Part shown: piece after piece, positions 10,073 to 18,400 of the stretch | Layout: each line of letters opens with the position of its first letter | Position numbering within the stretch: the stretch's first letter is position 1 | DNA from: Pseudomonas sp. R76 | Lineage (GTDB): Bacteria > Pseudomonadota > Gammaproteobacteria > Pseudomonadales > Pseudomonadaceae | Direction of reading: 5' to 3' | Assembly: GCF_009834565.1 (NCBI RefSeq) | Contig: NZ_CP019428.1 | Coordinates: 2,108,001 to 2,172,000 of the forward strand | Length of the DNA: 64,000 nt | The notes under the pieces: model-generated | What the model saw: the letters and a program-made list of their open reading frames with translations, nothing else | Databases searched by the model: none | What the model was told of the DNA's origin: nothing | Made by a program: the position numbers and the translations under genes

Positions 10073-10762
10073 ATGAGCCAGACCGCGACGATTTTAGTCA
10101 TTGATGACGAACCGCAGATCCGCAAGTTCCTGCGCATCAGCCTGGCCTCCCAGGGCTACAAAGTGATCGAGGCCGGCACCGGTAACGAAGGCCTGGCCCA
10201 GGCGGCATTGAGCAAACCGGATTTGCTGGTGCTCGACCTCGGCTTGCCCGACATGGACGGCCAGCAAGTGCTGCGCGAGTTTCGCGAGTGGTCGACGGTG
10301 CCGGTGCTGGTGTTGTCGGTGCGGGCGAGTGAAGTGCAAAAGGTCGAAGCCCTGGATGGCGGCGCCAATGACTACGTGACCAAGCCCTTTGGCATCCAGG
10401 AATTTCTCGCCCGCGTTCGCGCATTGCTGCGCCAGGCGCCGGCAGGAGAGGCCCAGGAAGCCGCCTTGAGCTTTGGCCCGCTGACCGTGGACCTGGCTTA
10501 TCGGCGCGTGCTGCTGGATGGAGCCGAGGTGGCGCTGACCCGCAAGGAGTACGCGGTGCTGGCGCAACTGGCTCGGCATCCGGGGCGGGTGATTACCCAG
10601 CAACAACTGCTCAAGGATATTTGGGGGCCGACCCACACGGAAGACAGTCACTACCTGCGTATCGTGGTGGGGCATTTGCGCCAGAAGCTGGCGGATGACC
10701 CGACGCAGCCGAGGTTTATTGTGACTGAGGCGGGGGTGGGGTATCGGTTGTTGAATGGCTGA
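10073..10762 (+). CDS. kdpE: Response regulator KdpE
   Basis: This encodes 229 residues, OmpR/PhoB class. The receiver domain carries the acidic pair DDE near the N-terminus, the phosphorylated Asp55 in LVLDLGLPDMDG, and the conserved lysine in YVTKPFG. The C-terminal winged helix includes TRKEYAVLAQLARHPGRVITQQQLL and the final HYLRIVVGHLRQKL. I start at ATG 10073 rather than the upstream TTG 10064, since MSQTATILVIDDEP is the usual beginning. Its expected target is the kdpF promoter, where phased TTTACGCC repeats are seen. Confidence 0.96.
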   Translation: MSQTATILVIDDEPQIRKFLRISLASQGYKVIEAGTGNEGLAQAALSKPDLLVLDLGLPDMDGQQVLREFREWSTVPVLVLSVRASEVQKVEALDGGANDYVTKPFGIQEFLARVRALLRQAPAGEAQEAALSFGPLTVDLAYRRVLLDGAEVALTRKEYAVLAQLARHPGRVITQQQLLKDIWGPTHTEDSHYLRIVVGHLRQKLADDPTQPRFIVTEAGVGYRLLNG

Positions 10763-10786
10763 GATTATCGGTGCTTGAACTGGCCT

Positions 10787-10860
10787 TATCGCAGGTAAGC
10801 CAGCTCCCACCTTCGATATGTGAATACATTCAAAATGTGGGAGCTGGCTTGCCTGCGATG
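10787..10860. repeat. REP-like inverted pair downstream of kdpE
   Basis: TATCGCAGGTAAGCCAGCTC and its near complement GAGCTGGCTTGCCTGCGAT flank a 26-base spacer. This is the CAGGCAAGCCAGCTCCCAC variant of the REP unit, also present at 46504-46599. It separates kdpE from the convergent patatin gene. Confidence 0.85.
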
Positions 10861-10884
10861 GAGCGCTCAGCCCCACCCAAAATT

Positions 10885-11922
10885 TCAGCTTTGCTCACTC
10901 TCATATTTGTCCAGCGTATCCCTGGCAATTTCCCGCCCCAGCGCGATCAACTCCGGCGCCTTGTAGAACTCGAAAAACCGGCACACGCGCTTGGGCACGT
11001 TGATCAGCACATCCGGCGGATACCCGGCGATCTTGTATTGCGCCAGCGACGTCTGCATCACCTCGAAACTCTGGTTGATCAAGTCCAGCAGCGACGCCGG
11101 CCCGACGTTGTCGATGATGAACGAACCGGTCGCCGACTTCGGTGCCCCGGCTTTTTCCGGCGCGGCGGCGGGTTGCTGGGATTCGGGCTCGGCCGACTCC
11201 AGCCAGGGGTTAATCTCCGCCGTCTGGGCTTGCAGTGCCTCCTGCTCCAACTTCATCAACTGTTCGGCTTGTTTTCGTCGAAACGGCAAATGTGAGCCCA
11301 ATGACTTGGCCAAACTGTTAAAGCGGCTCTTGAACGCAGGCGGGCGCTGGATCACCGGCAGTTGGTAGTGTTTTTGATTGGTGGCGTTGAGGTTGACGGC
11401 GATGATCAAGTCGCAGTGGCTCGACACCACCGGCACGATTGGCAGCGGGTTGAGCAGGCCGCCGTCGACCAGCATGCGGTTGCCCTGCATCACCGGCGTG
11501 AACAGGCTCGGGATCGCCGCCGATGCCCGCATGGCCTGGTGCAGGCAGCCTTCCTGGAACCAGATTTCCTGCTGGTTGGTGAGGTCGGTGGCGACGGCGG
11601 TGTAGGGAATACGCAGCTCTTCGATACTGATCTCGCCGACGATCTTGCGGATTTGCCCGAAGACTTTTTCGCCGCGAATGGCGCCCAGGCGAAAACTCAC
11701 GTCGACCAGGCGCAGCACGTCCAGGTAGTCGAGGCTTTCGATCCAGTTGCGATACTCATCCAGTTTGCCGGCGGCATAGATTCCGCCGACCACTGCGCCC
11801 ATGGAGCAGCCGGCGATACAGGCGATGTCATAACCGCGCCGTTCGATCTCCTCTATCACACCGATATGGGCGTAGCCCCTCGCCCCACCGGAGCCGAGCA
11901 CCAAGGCAACACGCTTATTCAT
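10885..11922 (-). CDS. Patatin-like phospholipase family protein (RssA type)
   Basis: This encodes 345 residues. The patatin catalytic elements are clear: the oxyanion loop GSGGARGYAHIG (residues 10-21), the nucleophile elbow GCSMG with Ser40, and the catalytic DGG in VDGGLLNPLPI. About 160 further residues follow, with a variable, charged segment (EPESQQPAAAPEKAG) and a conserved end. I use the ATG at 11922 (GGAAGGA just upstream) instead of a longer frame, because the family begins KRVALVLGSGG. Such proteins are lipid acyl hydrolases, often cytoplasmic and of unknown substrate. Confidence 0.88.
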   Translation of the reverse strand: MNKRVALVLGSGGARGYAHIGVIEEIERRGYDIACIAGCSMGAVVGGIYAAGKLDEYRNWIESLDYLDVLRLVDVSFRLGAIRGEKVFGQIRKIVGEISIEELRIPYTAVATDLTNQQEIWFQEGCLHQAMRASAAIPSLFTPVMQGNRMLVDGGLLNPLPIVPVVSSHCDLIIAVNLNATNQKHYQLPVIQRPPAFKSRFNSLAKSLGSHLPFRRKQAEQLMKLEQEALQAQTAEINPWLESAEPESQQPAAAPEKAGAPKSATGSFIIDNVGPASLLDLINQSFEVMQTSLAQYKIAGYPPDVLINVPKRVCRFFEFYKAPELIALGREIARDTLDKYESEQS

Positions 11923-12138
11923 GGTCCATGTCCTTCCCAAGTCAGGTGCCCACAATGCACCCATTGAGGGGGCGGCTTCAATCTTCGCCGAGCCTTGTAA
12001 TATTTTTCCAGAATAGCGAGCAGGCTCGGGTATGCTCTGACGATAGGCGCTTCTGATTTCAGGCGGCAAACAAGGCACTTTTCCTTGTGGGCAACGTCTA
12101 CACCGTACGACTGTTTTTCTTTATTTGAGGTGTCATTG

Positions 12139-12417
12139 ATGAAAGCCTGGATGTGTGTACCTGTGATCGTGTTGGCCCTGGCCGGTTGTGCCGGGAAAAC
12201 CGCATACCGCGATAGCTGTGGCACGCAATTGGATGCGGCGTGGCATGAGCTGGACTTGGCCAAGGCCGAAGGTTTTGCCGGCACCGTGAGCTACTCCAAA
12301 GCCTTGTCCTTGTTGACGGGCGCCAAGACCCAGCAGCAATTCGAAGCGTTTGAAGGCTGCTCCAACAAGGCCGAAAAAGCGCGGTTCTATATTCGTGAGT
12401 CGCGCGCCGGGCGTTAA
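12139..12417 (+). CDS. Small putative lipoprotein
   Basis: This encodes 92 residues. The signal peptide MKAWMCVPVIVLALAGC ends in a lipobox (LAGC, lipidated Cys17); the mature part is short, hydrophilic and helical with two cysteines (DSCGTQLD and FEGCSNK) that could form a disulfide. The start at 12139 follows TGAGGTG; a longer frame lacks a signal peptide. A plausible promoter lies near 12030 (TATGCT). I do not recognise the family beyond a Pseudomonas envelope lipoprotein. Confidence 0.8.
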   Translation: MKAWMCVPVIVLALAGCAGKTAYRDSCGTQLDAAWHELDLAKAEGFAGTVSYSKALSLLTGAKTQQQFEAFEGCSNKAEKARFYIRESRAGR

Positions 12418-12461
12418 CCTGTAGCACCCACCAGGATTTTTCATCGTCAAGGGAGCAAGGA

Positions 12462-13223
12462 ATGTCAGCTTTGGTCGATCAGTTAGTCGCTCAGGTCATT
12501 GGCCTGGAAGTAGGGTTACTGAGCTGCCAGGCTCGCCTTGCCGCCGTCACCGACGATGAAGCCTTGCACGACTTGCGCACTACCGTGCGGCGCCTGCGCA
12601 GTTTGTTGCGCCCATTGCGTGGTTTGCCGGGTGTGGAACAGCTCGAGTTGGCCGCCAGCACGGTCGGCCAATTAACCACGCCGCTACGCGACCGCGAGGT
12701 CCTGGCGGCGTATCTGCATCAGCACGGTTATCACGACGCGGCTGATCGGCGCCTGCGCCTGCAGCCTGATGCCTATCGCCAAGTGGCGCAAAGCCCGGAG
12801 CTGGCGCACCTGCTGCTGATCCTCGATGCATTCCCTCGCTTTATCCGCGCCTCCCAACACCAGAAGTTACTAAGGGGCCTGCGCCCGCGCATCGAAAAGC
12901 GCTTGGCCAAGCAATGGCAGAAACTGGGTGAAGCGCTCAAAGACCCGAACCACGATCGCCATCGTCTGCGCCTGTTGATCAAGCGCGTGCGCTACGCCGC
13001 CGAGGCTTATCCCGAACTGGACAAGCTGCCTGCCAAAGCCATCGCGCGGCTCAAACAAGCCCAAGGTGCCCTGGGTGATTGGCACGACTGCTGGCAGTGG
13101 CTGGCCCAGGCCGGGCACCAAGCGGATTTGCAGCCCTGCGTGTCTGTGTGGCATCGCACCATGACCAAGGCGGAAAGCCAGGCCGATCGAGTGCTGGACA
13201 AACTCAGCGCGGATTGTTTCTAA
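12462..13223 (+). CDS. CHAD domain-containing protein
   Basis: This encodes 253 residues, nearly all one CHAD domain: an N-terminal helix with DEALHDLRTTVRRLRSLLRPL and a C-terminal repeat with HRLRLLIKRVRYAAEAYPEL, i.e. histidine and basic residues spaced to line a positively charged groove. CHAD proteins bind inorganic polyphosphate and often accompany CYTH phosphatases; no CYTH partner is adjacent here. It starts behind AAGGGAGCAAGG. It is transcribed with, or just after, the lipoprotein gene 44 bases upstream. Confidence 0.88.
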   Translation: MSALVDQLVAQVIGLEVGLLSCQARLAAVTDDEALHDLRTTVRRLRSLLRPLRGLPGVEQLELAASTVGQLTTPLRDREVLAAYLHQHGYHDAADRRLRLQPDAYRQVAQSPELAHLLLILDAFPRFIRASQHQKLLRGLRPRIEKRLAKQWQKLGEALKDPNHDRHRLRLLIKRVRYAAEAYPELDKLPAKAIARLKQAQGALGDWHDCWQWLAQAGHQADLQPCVSVWHRTMTKAESQADRVLDKLSADCF

Positions 13224-13312
13224 GCCGGTCCGGCTTTTGGCCGGAATAGGCGCTGTACCTCTCCGGCGCGATGGTTAAGATCCCTTATCGGTTTTCTTGA
13301 TGTGAGGTCGCC

Positions 13313-14110
13313 ATGCGCTTTAGTGATTTGCTCGACGCTGCCCGTAGCAACCCGTTGGACGTGACCATCCCCGCCGAATGGGCCCAAGGCCGCGCGACCT
13401 TTGGTGGGCTGGTGGCCGCGCTGCAATACGAAGCTCTGCGCGCCCAGGTGCCGGCAGATCGCCCTTTGCGCTCACTGGCCGTGACCTTCGTCGGCCCGGT
13501 CGCGCCGGATGTACCTGCCAGTTATCAAGTCGAAGTGCTGCGCGAAGGCAAGGCTGTCAGCCAGTTGCTGGGCCGCGTGGTGCAAAACGGCGAAGTGGCG
13601 ACACTGGTACAGGCCAGCTTTGGCGCGTCTCGCGAGTCAGTGATTGAGGTCGCAAGCGAACCACCGCCTGCGTTCAAACATTGGGATGAATGCCAGGAAC
13701 TGCCCTATATTAAGGGTGTGACCCCCGAATTCATGCGCCATCTGGCCATGCGCTGGAGTGTCGGCGGGCTGCCGTTCACCGGCAGTAAATCACGCGACAT
13801 GGGCGGCTGGGTGCGCCTGCGCGGTGATGTGAAGGAAGAGCCGCTGACCGAGTCGCACATCCTCGCCCTGGTCGACGCCTGGCCCCCGGCTTTACTCCCG
13901 CACCTGACCAAACCGGCACCGGGCAGCACGCTGACCTGGACCATCGAATTTATCCAGCCGCTGCAAGACCTGACCACGCTCGATTGGTGCCAGTACTACG
14001 TCAATATCGAACACGCCCGCGACGGCTACGGCCATGCCGCCGCCGCACTCTGGAGCCCGGGCGGGGAACTGATCGCCATCAGCCGCCAGACCGTAGTGGT
14101 CTTTGCCTGA
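13313..14110 (+). CDS. TesB-like acyl-CoA thioesterase family protein
   Basis: This encodes 265 residues with two hot-dog halves. The first includes the helix segment QGRATFGGLVAALQYEAL and the strands LRSLAVTFVGPVAPDVPASYQVEVLREGKAVSQLLGRV; the second includes the DAWPPALLPHL helix and the final HAAAALWSPGGELIAISRQTVVVF. This is the layout of TesB/4HBT_3-type thioesterases that cleave acyl-CoA. The substrate chain is not predictable. It ends 3 bases before the end of the convergent membrane protein gene. Confidence 0.85.
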   Translation: MRFSDLLDAARSNPLDVTIPAEWAQGRATFGGLVAALQYEALRAQVPADRPLRSLAVTFVGPVAPDVPASYQVEVLREGKAVSQLLGRVVQNGEVATLVQASFGASRESVIEVASEPPPAFKHWDECQELPYIKGVTPEFMRHLAMRWSVGGLPFTGSKSRDMGGWVRLRGDVKEEPLTESHILALVDAWPPALLPHLTKPAPGSTLTWTIEFIQPLQDLTTLDWCQYYVNIEHARDGYGHAAAALWSPGGELIAISRQTVVVFA

Positions 14111-14113
14111 GCC

Positions 14114-14365
14114 TCAGAACCGCTGGCTGCCTTTAGCTTCCAGCTTACGACCGTGGCGCTGAAGCGCCACGCCGGCCAACACGCCGATCACGCCGACGGC
14201 AAAACTGGCCAGGCTCAGGCTGAACACACCGGACGCCATCAACAGAAAACCGATGATCAGCAGCGGTACGGCAATTAACTGCAGCCCCAGGTTGGTCGGG
14301 TGCTGATGGGTTTCTGGGTGAATGCGCCATTGCCAAGCGGGGAAGTTGGGGTGACGTTTGCCCAT
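14114..14365 (-). CDS. Small membrane protein with two helices
   Basis: This encodes 83 residues. A polar N-terminus (HPNFPAWQWRIHPETHQHPTNLG) precedes two hydrophobic helices (about 30-47 and 50-68) and a basic tail. The histidine-rich N-terminus followed by a helical hairpin is somewhat reminiscent of DUF962/Mpo1-like proteins, but the match is weak. The AGAGGATT ribosome site lies upstream. No function is assigned. Confidence 0.7.
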   Translation of the reverse strand: MGKRHPNFPAWQWRIHPETHQHPTNLGLQLIAVPLLIIGFLLMASGVFSLSLASFAVGVIGVLAGVALQRHGRKLEAKGSQRF

Positions 14366-14480
14366 GATGGTGAATCCTCTGTCCGTTGAAGTAGCTTGGA
14401 CAGAGTTTAGGGTCGGCTGGGCTGGGTGGCGAATTGGCGCTGGCTATCGGCCTCATAGCTTAGATGTTGGTGTCACCATT

Positions 14481-14885
14481 TTAATAACAGGCGGAATCAG
14501 GGTCATTTATGTAGACGGAGGGTCCGCAGAGAGACAGATATCGCGTTTTGAATTTAATCAACGACTTTTCAGACTCAGCTTTTACAAGAAAAAAATCCTC
14601 ATACTTCCGTACTGTTATTTTCAATGTGTCGAGCGTGGGGATATTTTTTATGGTGACGTCACTAAGTCCGCCACAGCTAAGGCCAATGCGACATGTGTTG
14701 AAACCCTCGATGGTCCATTTTTCGGGCGGTCTGTCCGGTATTTCAGGTATGTCAAAGGCTAGATTTATATGAGGTCTATCGTTATCTATGTCTATAGAGA
14801 ATAAGACTATCTTTCCTATTGGTATCGGTCTGGAGAATACCTTGTTAAAAAGAACGCTCCTATCGAATTCATTCCAGAATTTCAT
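14481..14885 (-). CDS. Orphan Rhs immunity protein (paralogue of the next gene, Imm50-like)
   Basis: This encodes 134 residues, AT-rich, and clearly related to the neighbouring immunity gene: both begin MK(F/Y)WNE(F/L)D and share P.PI..I.LFSI.IDND.P and a NTCR.GL.C motif. The pattern resembles what is called Imm50, though I cannot check the family name. Its start codon overlaps (ATGA) the end of a decayed toxin-tail frame at 14882-14983, mirroring the overlap of the intact pair. I infer that it is the immunity gene of a former Rhs tip and may still protect against kin carrying that tip. Confidence 0.75.
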   Translation of the reverse strand: MKFWNEFDRSVLFNKVFSRPIPIGKIVLFSIDIDNDRPHINLAFDIPEIPDRPPEKWTIEGFNTCRIGLSCGGLSDVTIKNIPTLDTLKITVRKYEDFFLVKAESEKSLIKFKTRYLSLCGPSVYINDPDSACY

Positions 14886-15039
14886 TTTCTAACCTTAAGA
14901 TTATAGTGGTCATTCTCACCTTTATTTTTCCTGTGTCCGTGTTTCAAGAAGACGCGTAAGTTGAGCCGGGCGCCTTGGTTGGTTTACTATCTTGAAATGG
15001 ATAAGGATAAGGTTCTAATTTGGGTTTCGAGTTTTTTAG
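14882..15039 (-). pseudogene. Remnant of a displaced Rhs toxin tip
   Basis: In this 158-base gap two minus-strand frames look like protein. Directly after the stop of the first immunity gene one frame reads ..SKPKLEPYPYPF.. through ..KPTKAPGSTYASS, stopping at 14944. A second frame (14983 to 14882) reads NQGARLNLRVFLK then HGHRKNKGENDHYNLKVRK and ends with a TGA that overlaps the ATG of the orphan immunity gene. A frameshift between them would join one tip. This matches the known pattern of silent rhs tip plus immunity cassettes left behind when a new tip replaces an old one. Confidence 0.6.
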
Positions 15040-15447
15040 TTATTTAAAATAGTAATCATCCGTACCATTTGTATATACATTAGGGTCGCTAAGTGAAATG
15101 AATCTGGCTTTGAATTCTATTGAGGCATTTTCGCTGGTTGCGCAAAACTCGAAGTGGTCGTTGTATTTTTCTATTTTTACATTGAATACCTCGTGGATGG
15201 GTATGTTTTGTACTTTTAGCTCTTTAATGTTGTGACAAGTTAATCCGGTTCTGCAAGTGTTGTATCCTTTGTTCTTCCACTTTTCCGGTAACCTGTCCGG
15301 AAATTCAGGTATGTCAAACCCTAGGCCGACGCATGGTTGATCGTTATCAATTCTTATAGAAAAAAGAGCTATTCTATCAATTGCTATCGGTTGGCTAAAA
15401 ATCTTTCCGAAAAATATACTTCCGTCTAATTCATTCCAGTACTTCAT
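15040..15447 (-). CDS. Cognate Rhs immunity protein (Imm50-like)
   Basis: This encodes 135 residues. Its ATG overlaps the TGA of the rhs gene by ATGA, so the two are translationally coupled, as expected for a toxin and its antidote. The sequence is strongly AT-rich (21 of 60 bases are G or C in 15061-15120), unlike the rhs core. It shares motifs with the orphan paralogue downstream. No signal peptide is visible, which fits neutralising a cytoplasmic nuclease. The family name is tentative. Confidence 0.8.
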   Translation of the reverse strand: MKYWNELDGSIFFGKIFSQPIAIDRIALFSIRIDNDQPCVGLGFDIPEFPDRLPEKWKNKGYNTCRTGLTCHNIKELKVQNIPIHEVFNVKIEKYNDHFEFCATSENASIEFKARFISLSDPNVYTNGTDDYYFK

Positions 15448-18400
15448 TTTTGCTTCCTAAATGGATAGTGTTCTTTCGCCCCGGATATACGGCCTTTTCG
15501 AGGTTTATCAATTGGTCGTAAGTTGAAGTGTGCGGAATGGTCTCCTATTCCATCTGCTCTGCCAAAATTATGCCCTGCTGAGTGGTCTTGGATAAGAACT
15601 TTTGAGCCGTCTGATTTAGTAAATTGGTAGACCCTTGTATCAATCGGTAAGCCATTATTATTCAATACGTTTTTCTCGTTCAGGTCTGTCATTCTTTCTA
15701 TCTTGTATTGTTTTCCTCTTCCTGTTTCTGGGTCTACGAAGACGTCAGGGCGCTGCACCATTGGTATATTCGCATCTCTTTTAGCTTGCCTGAATGCTCC
15801 TTTGCGAGAAACATCGGGAGTGTCCGGTTCGTCGGGTGTTTTACAGCGTGGCTGCCTCGCTCCTTTGGGGGGGCAATTGGCAGTCAGCCCTAACGGATCC
15901 ACCCACCCCGTAGGATTAGGCACGTACTGGTAGGCATTGACCCCACCCGCCAGCTTCACCGGGTCAGGCGTCGGGTAACGACCGATATCTGGATTGTAGT
16001 AGCGATGGCGGTTGTAGTGCAGTCCGCTTTCCGGGTCGAAGTATTGGCCTTGGAAGCGCAGCGGGTCGTCGATTTTGTTGATGTCTAGGCGGCTGATCTG
16101 GCCGTAGGCGCGGTAGTGCGCGGACCAGACGATTTCGCCGTCGGGGGCGGTGAGTTCCTGCGGGGTGCCGAGGTGGTCGAGTTGATAGTGGAAGGGCTGG
16201 GTATCTTGAGGGCCGTAGCCTTCCAACAACGCTAACGGCCGAAAGCTGTCCGGCTCGTAGATGTAACTGCGATGATGATCCGCGTGATGCTCCGCAACCA
16301 GCTTGTCGCCTTGCCAGAAAAACTCAGTGGTTATCCCATCAACGGTTTTGCTGATCCGCCGACCAAATGGGTCATAGCGGTAGCTGGCCGTTTTGCCGTT
16401 CGGTTGGGTGATGCCGATCAGCCGATGCTGGCAGTCGTAGCGATACTTGGTGACGAGTTGATTACCCTTGCCGCGTCTTTGTCGGATCAGGTTGCCGAAG
16501 GCGTCATAGTCATAATGATGATCGCCTTGGATCACCAGCCGATTCCCCGCCACGATGTCCGGCCCTGGGCGGTCTTGCATGAGCAGGTTTCCAGCCGGGT
16601 CGTGGCCGAAGCGCTCTTGCTGGTCTTGCGAGTGATCGGCCCGAGTCAGGCGGGCGAGGGGGTCGTAGTGGTAGTGGTGTTCGCCTTTGCGGGTGTCGAG
16701 CAGGCGGGTGAGGTTGCCGGTTTTGTCGTAGTCGTAGTGGCGGCGGTAGAGCTTGTGTTCTTCCTGGGTCACCGCGTGGGCGTGGAGGCGGTTTTGCTCG
16801 TCGTAGTGGTAGTGGCTGAGCAGTTCGCCTTGCTGGCGTTGGCGCTCGCGGCCGGTTTTGAATAGGTGAGACGTGAGGGTTTTGCCATTCAGTTCGACGG
16901 TGGCGAGGTGGCCGCCTTTGTCGTGGTTGAAGGTGAGACGGTTGTTGTCCGGCAGGCGCAGGTTTTTCAGTTGGCCGCAGGTGTCGTAGCCGTAGCGTAA
17001 GGTGCCCCAACCTTGGTGGTCGGCGGTGAGGCGGTTTTGGCTGTCGTATTCGTAGGCGAGCGCCCAGTGGCCGTCGTCAACGCTGAGGAGGTTGCCTTGG
17101 CGGTCGTAGGCGTAATCGACCACTCCACCGTCTGGAAGGGTTTTTCGTACGAGCCGCCCGGAAGCGTCTCGCTCGTAGCGGGTAATTAGCTGACTGCCGT
17201 CATCGCCGTGTTCGGTCTTTTCCAGCAGGTTGCCGTTGAGGTCGTAGACGTAGGCCGTACGCTGGCCATCAAAACTGATTTCCTGCTGGATCAGGCCGTT
17301 GGGGTGGTAATCCAGTTGGTAGGTCTCGCCGACTTCGTTTTCGATCTCGGTCAGCAGTAACCGCACGTTGTCGTAGCGGTAGTTGACCTGGGTGCCATCG
17401 GCGTTGAGGCGGCGGCTGATCAGGTGCAGGCCGTCGGCGTATTCGTAGCGGGTGACGTGACCCAGTTCATCACGTTCGGAGGTGATTTTCCCGTACGGGT
17501 TGTAGCTGAATTCTCGCGTGGCACCGCCTGGAAGTACGACACGAACCAACCGACCCACACCGTCCCACTGATACTGGGTCAGCGCGCCATGCTCATCCTC
17601 ACGCGCAACCTGTCGCCCAACATCGTCATAGCGATAGCGTTTAACTCCACCGTTTGGAAGCTGTTCCTCAACAAGCTGCCCACGCTCATTCCAGACCAGC
17701 CGATGACAGCCGTTATCCGGATACCACACCCCAACCAGTTGCCCGTGTTTGTTGTAGGTGTAGTCCGTAACGTTGCCGTCAGGATCTGTCTGACGCGTAA
17801 CGTCGCCCTGGTCATTGCGCTCATACTTCCAAACCGCCTCACCGCGCCGCACAACCCGTACGAACCCGTTGTCATGCTCGTAGGAAGTCGGCTCATCCTC
17901 CCCCGGAAACAGCGCCACCAAGCGTCCAGCATCGTCATACTGATACGCCGTCACCGCCCCCAGCGGATCCTGCTCAACCGTCAGTCGGCCCTTGTCGTCG
18001 TAGGATTTGAAGTGCTCAGCACCATCGGGATCAATCCGCTGCACCAGCCGCGCGCGCTGGTCATGGACATACACTTCCTGACTGCCATCAGCGTTGTGAA
18101 CCGTAACCTTGCCGTTGTCATCCCAGGCATACCGCGTGTCCATCTGCGAAAAACTGGCCCAGTGCCGAACACAGCGCGCCGCCTTACCCGCCCGTTCCCA
18201 TTCCCAAAAGAAACTCGCCCCACCGGCCAATTGCCGCTCAAGAATGACGTGCTGATCGTCGTACCGATAAACCTCGCTTTCGCCTACGGCATTGGTCGCG
18301 GAAACCAGTCGCCCAGCCTCGTCATAGGCGTAGGAAACGACGTTCTGCTCAGTCACCCACACATACGGCTCACGGCCTTTGGCGCGATGAACCTGATAGT

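Noticed and set aside
10787-10860. Rho-independent terminator of kdpE
   Set aside because: The stem is a REP-like pair with a long loop and no T tract; termination there is possible but not shown.
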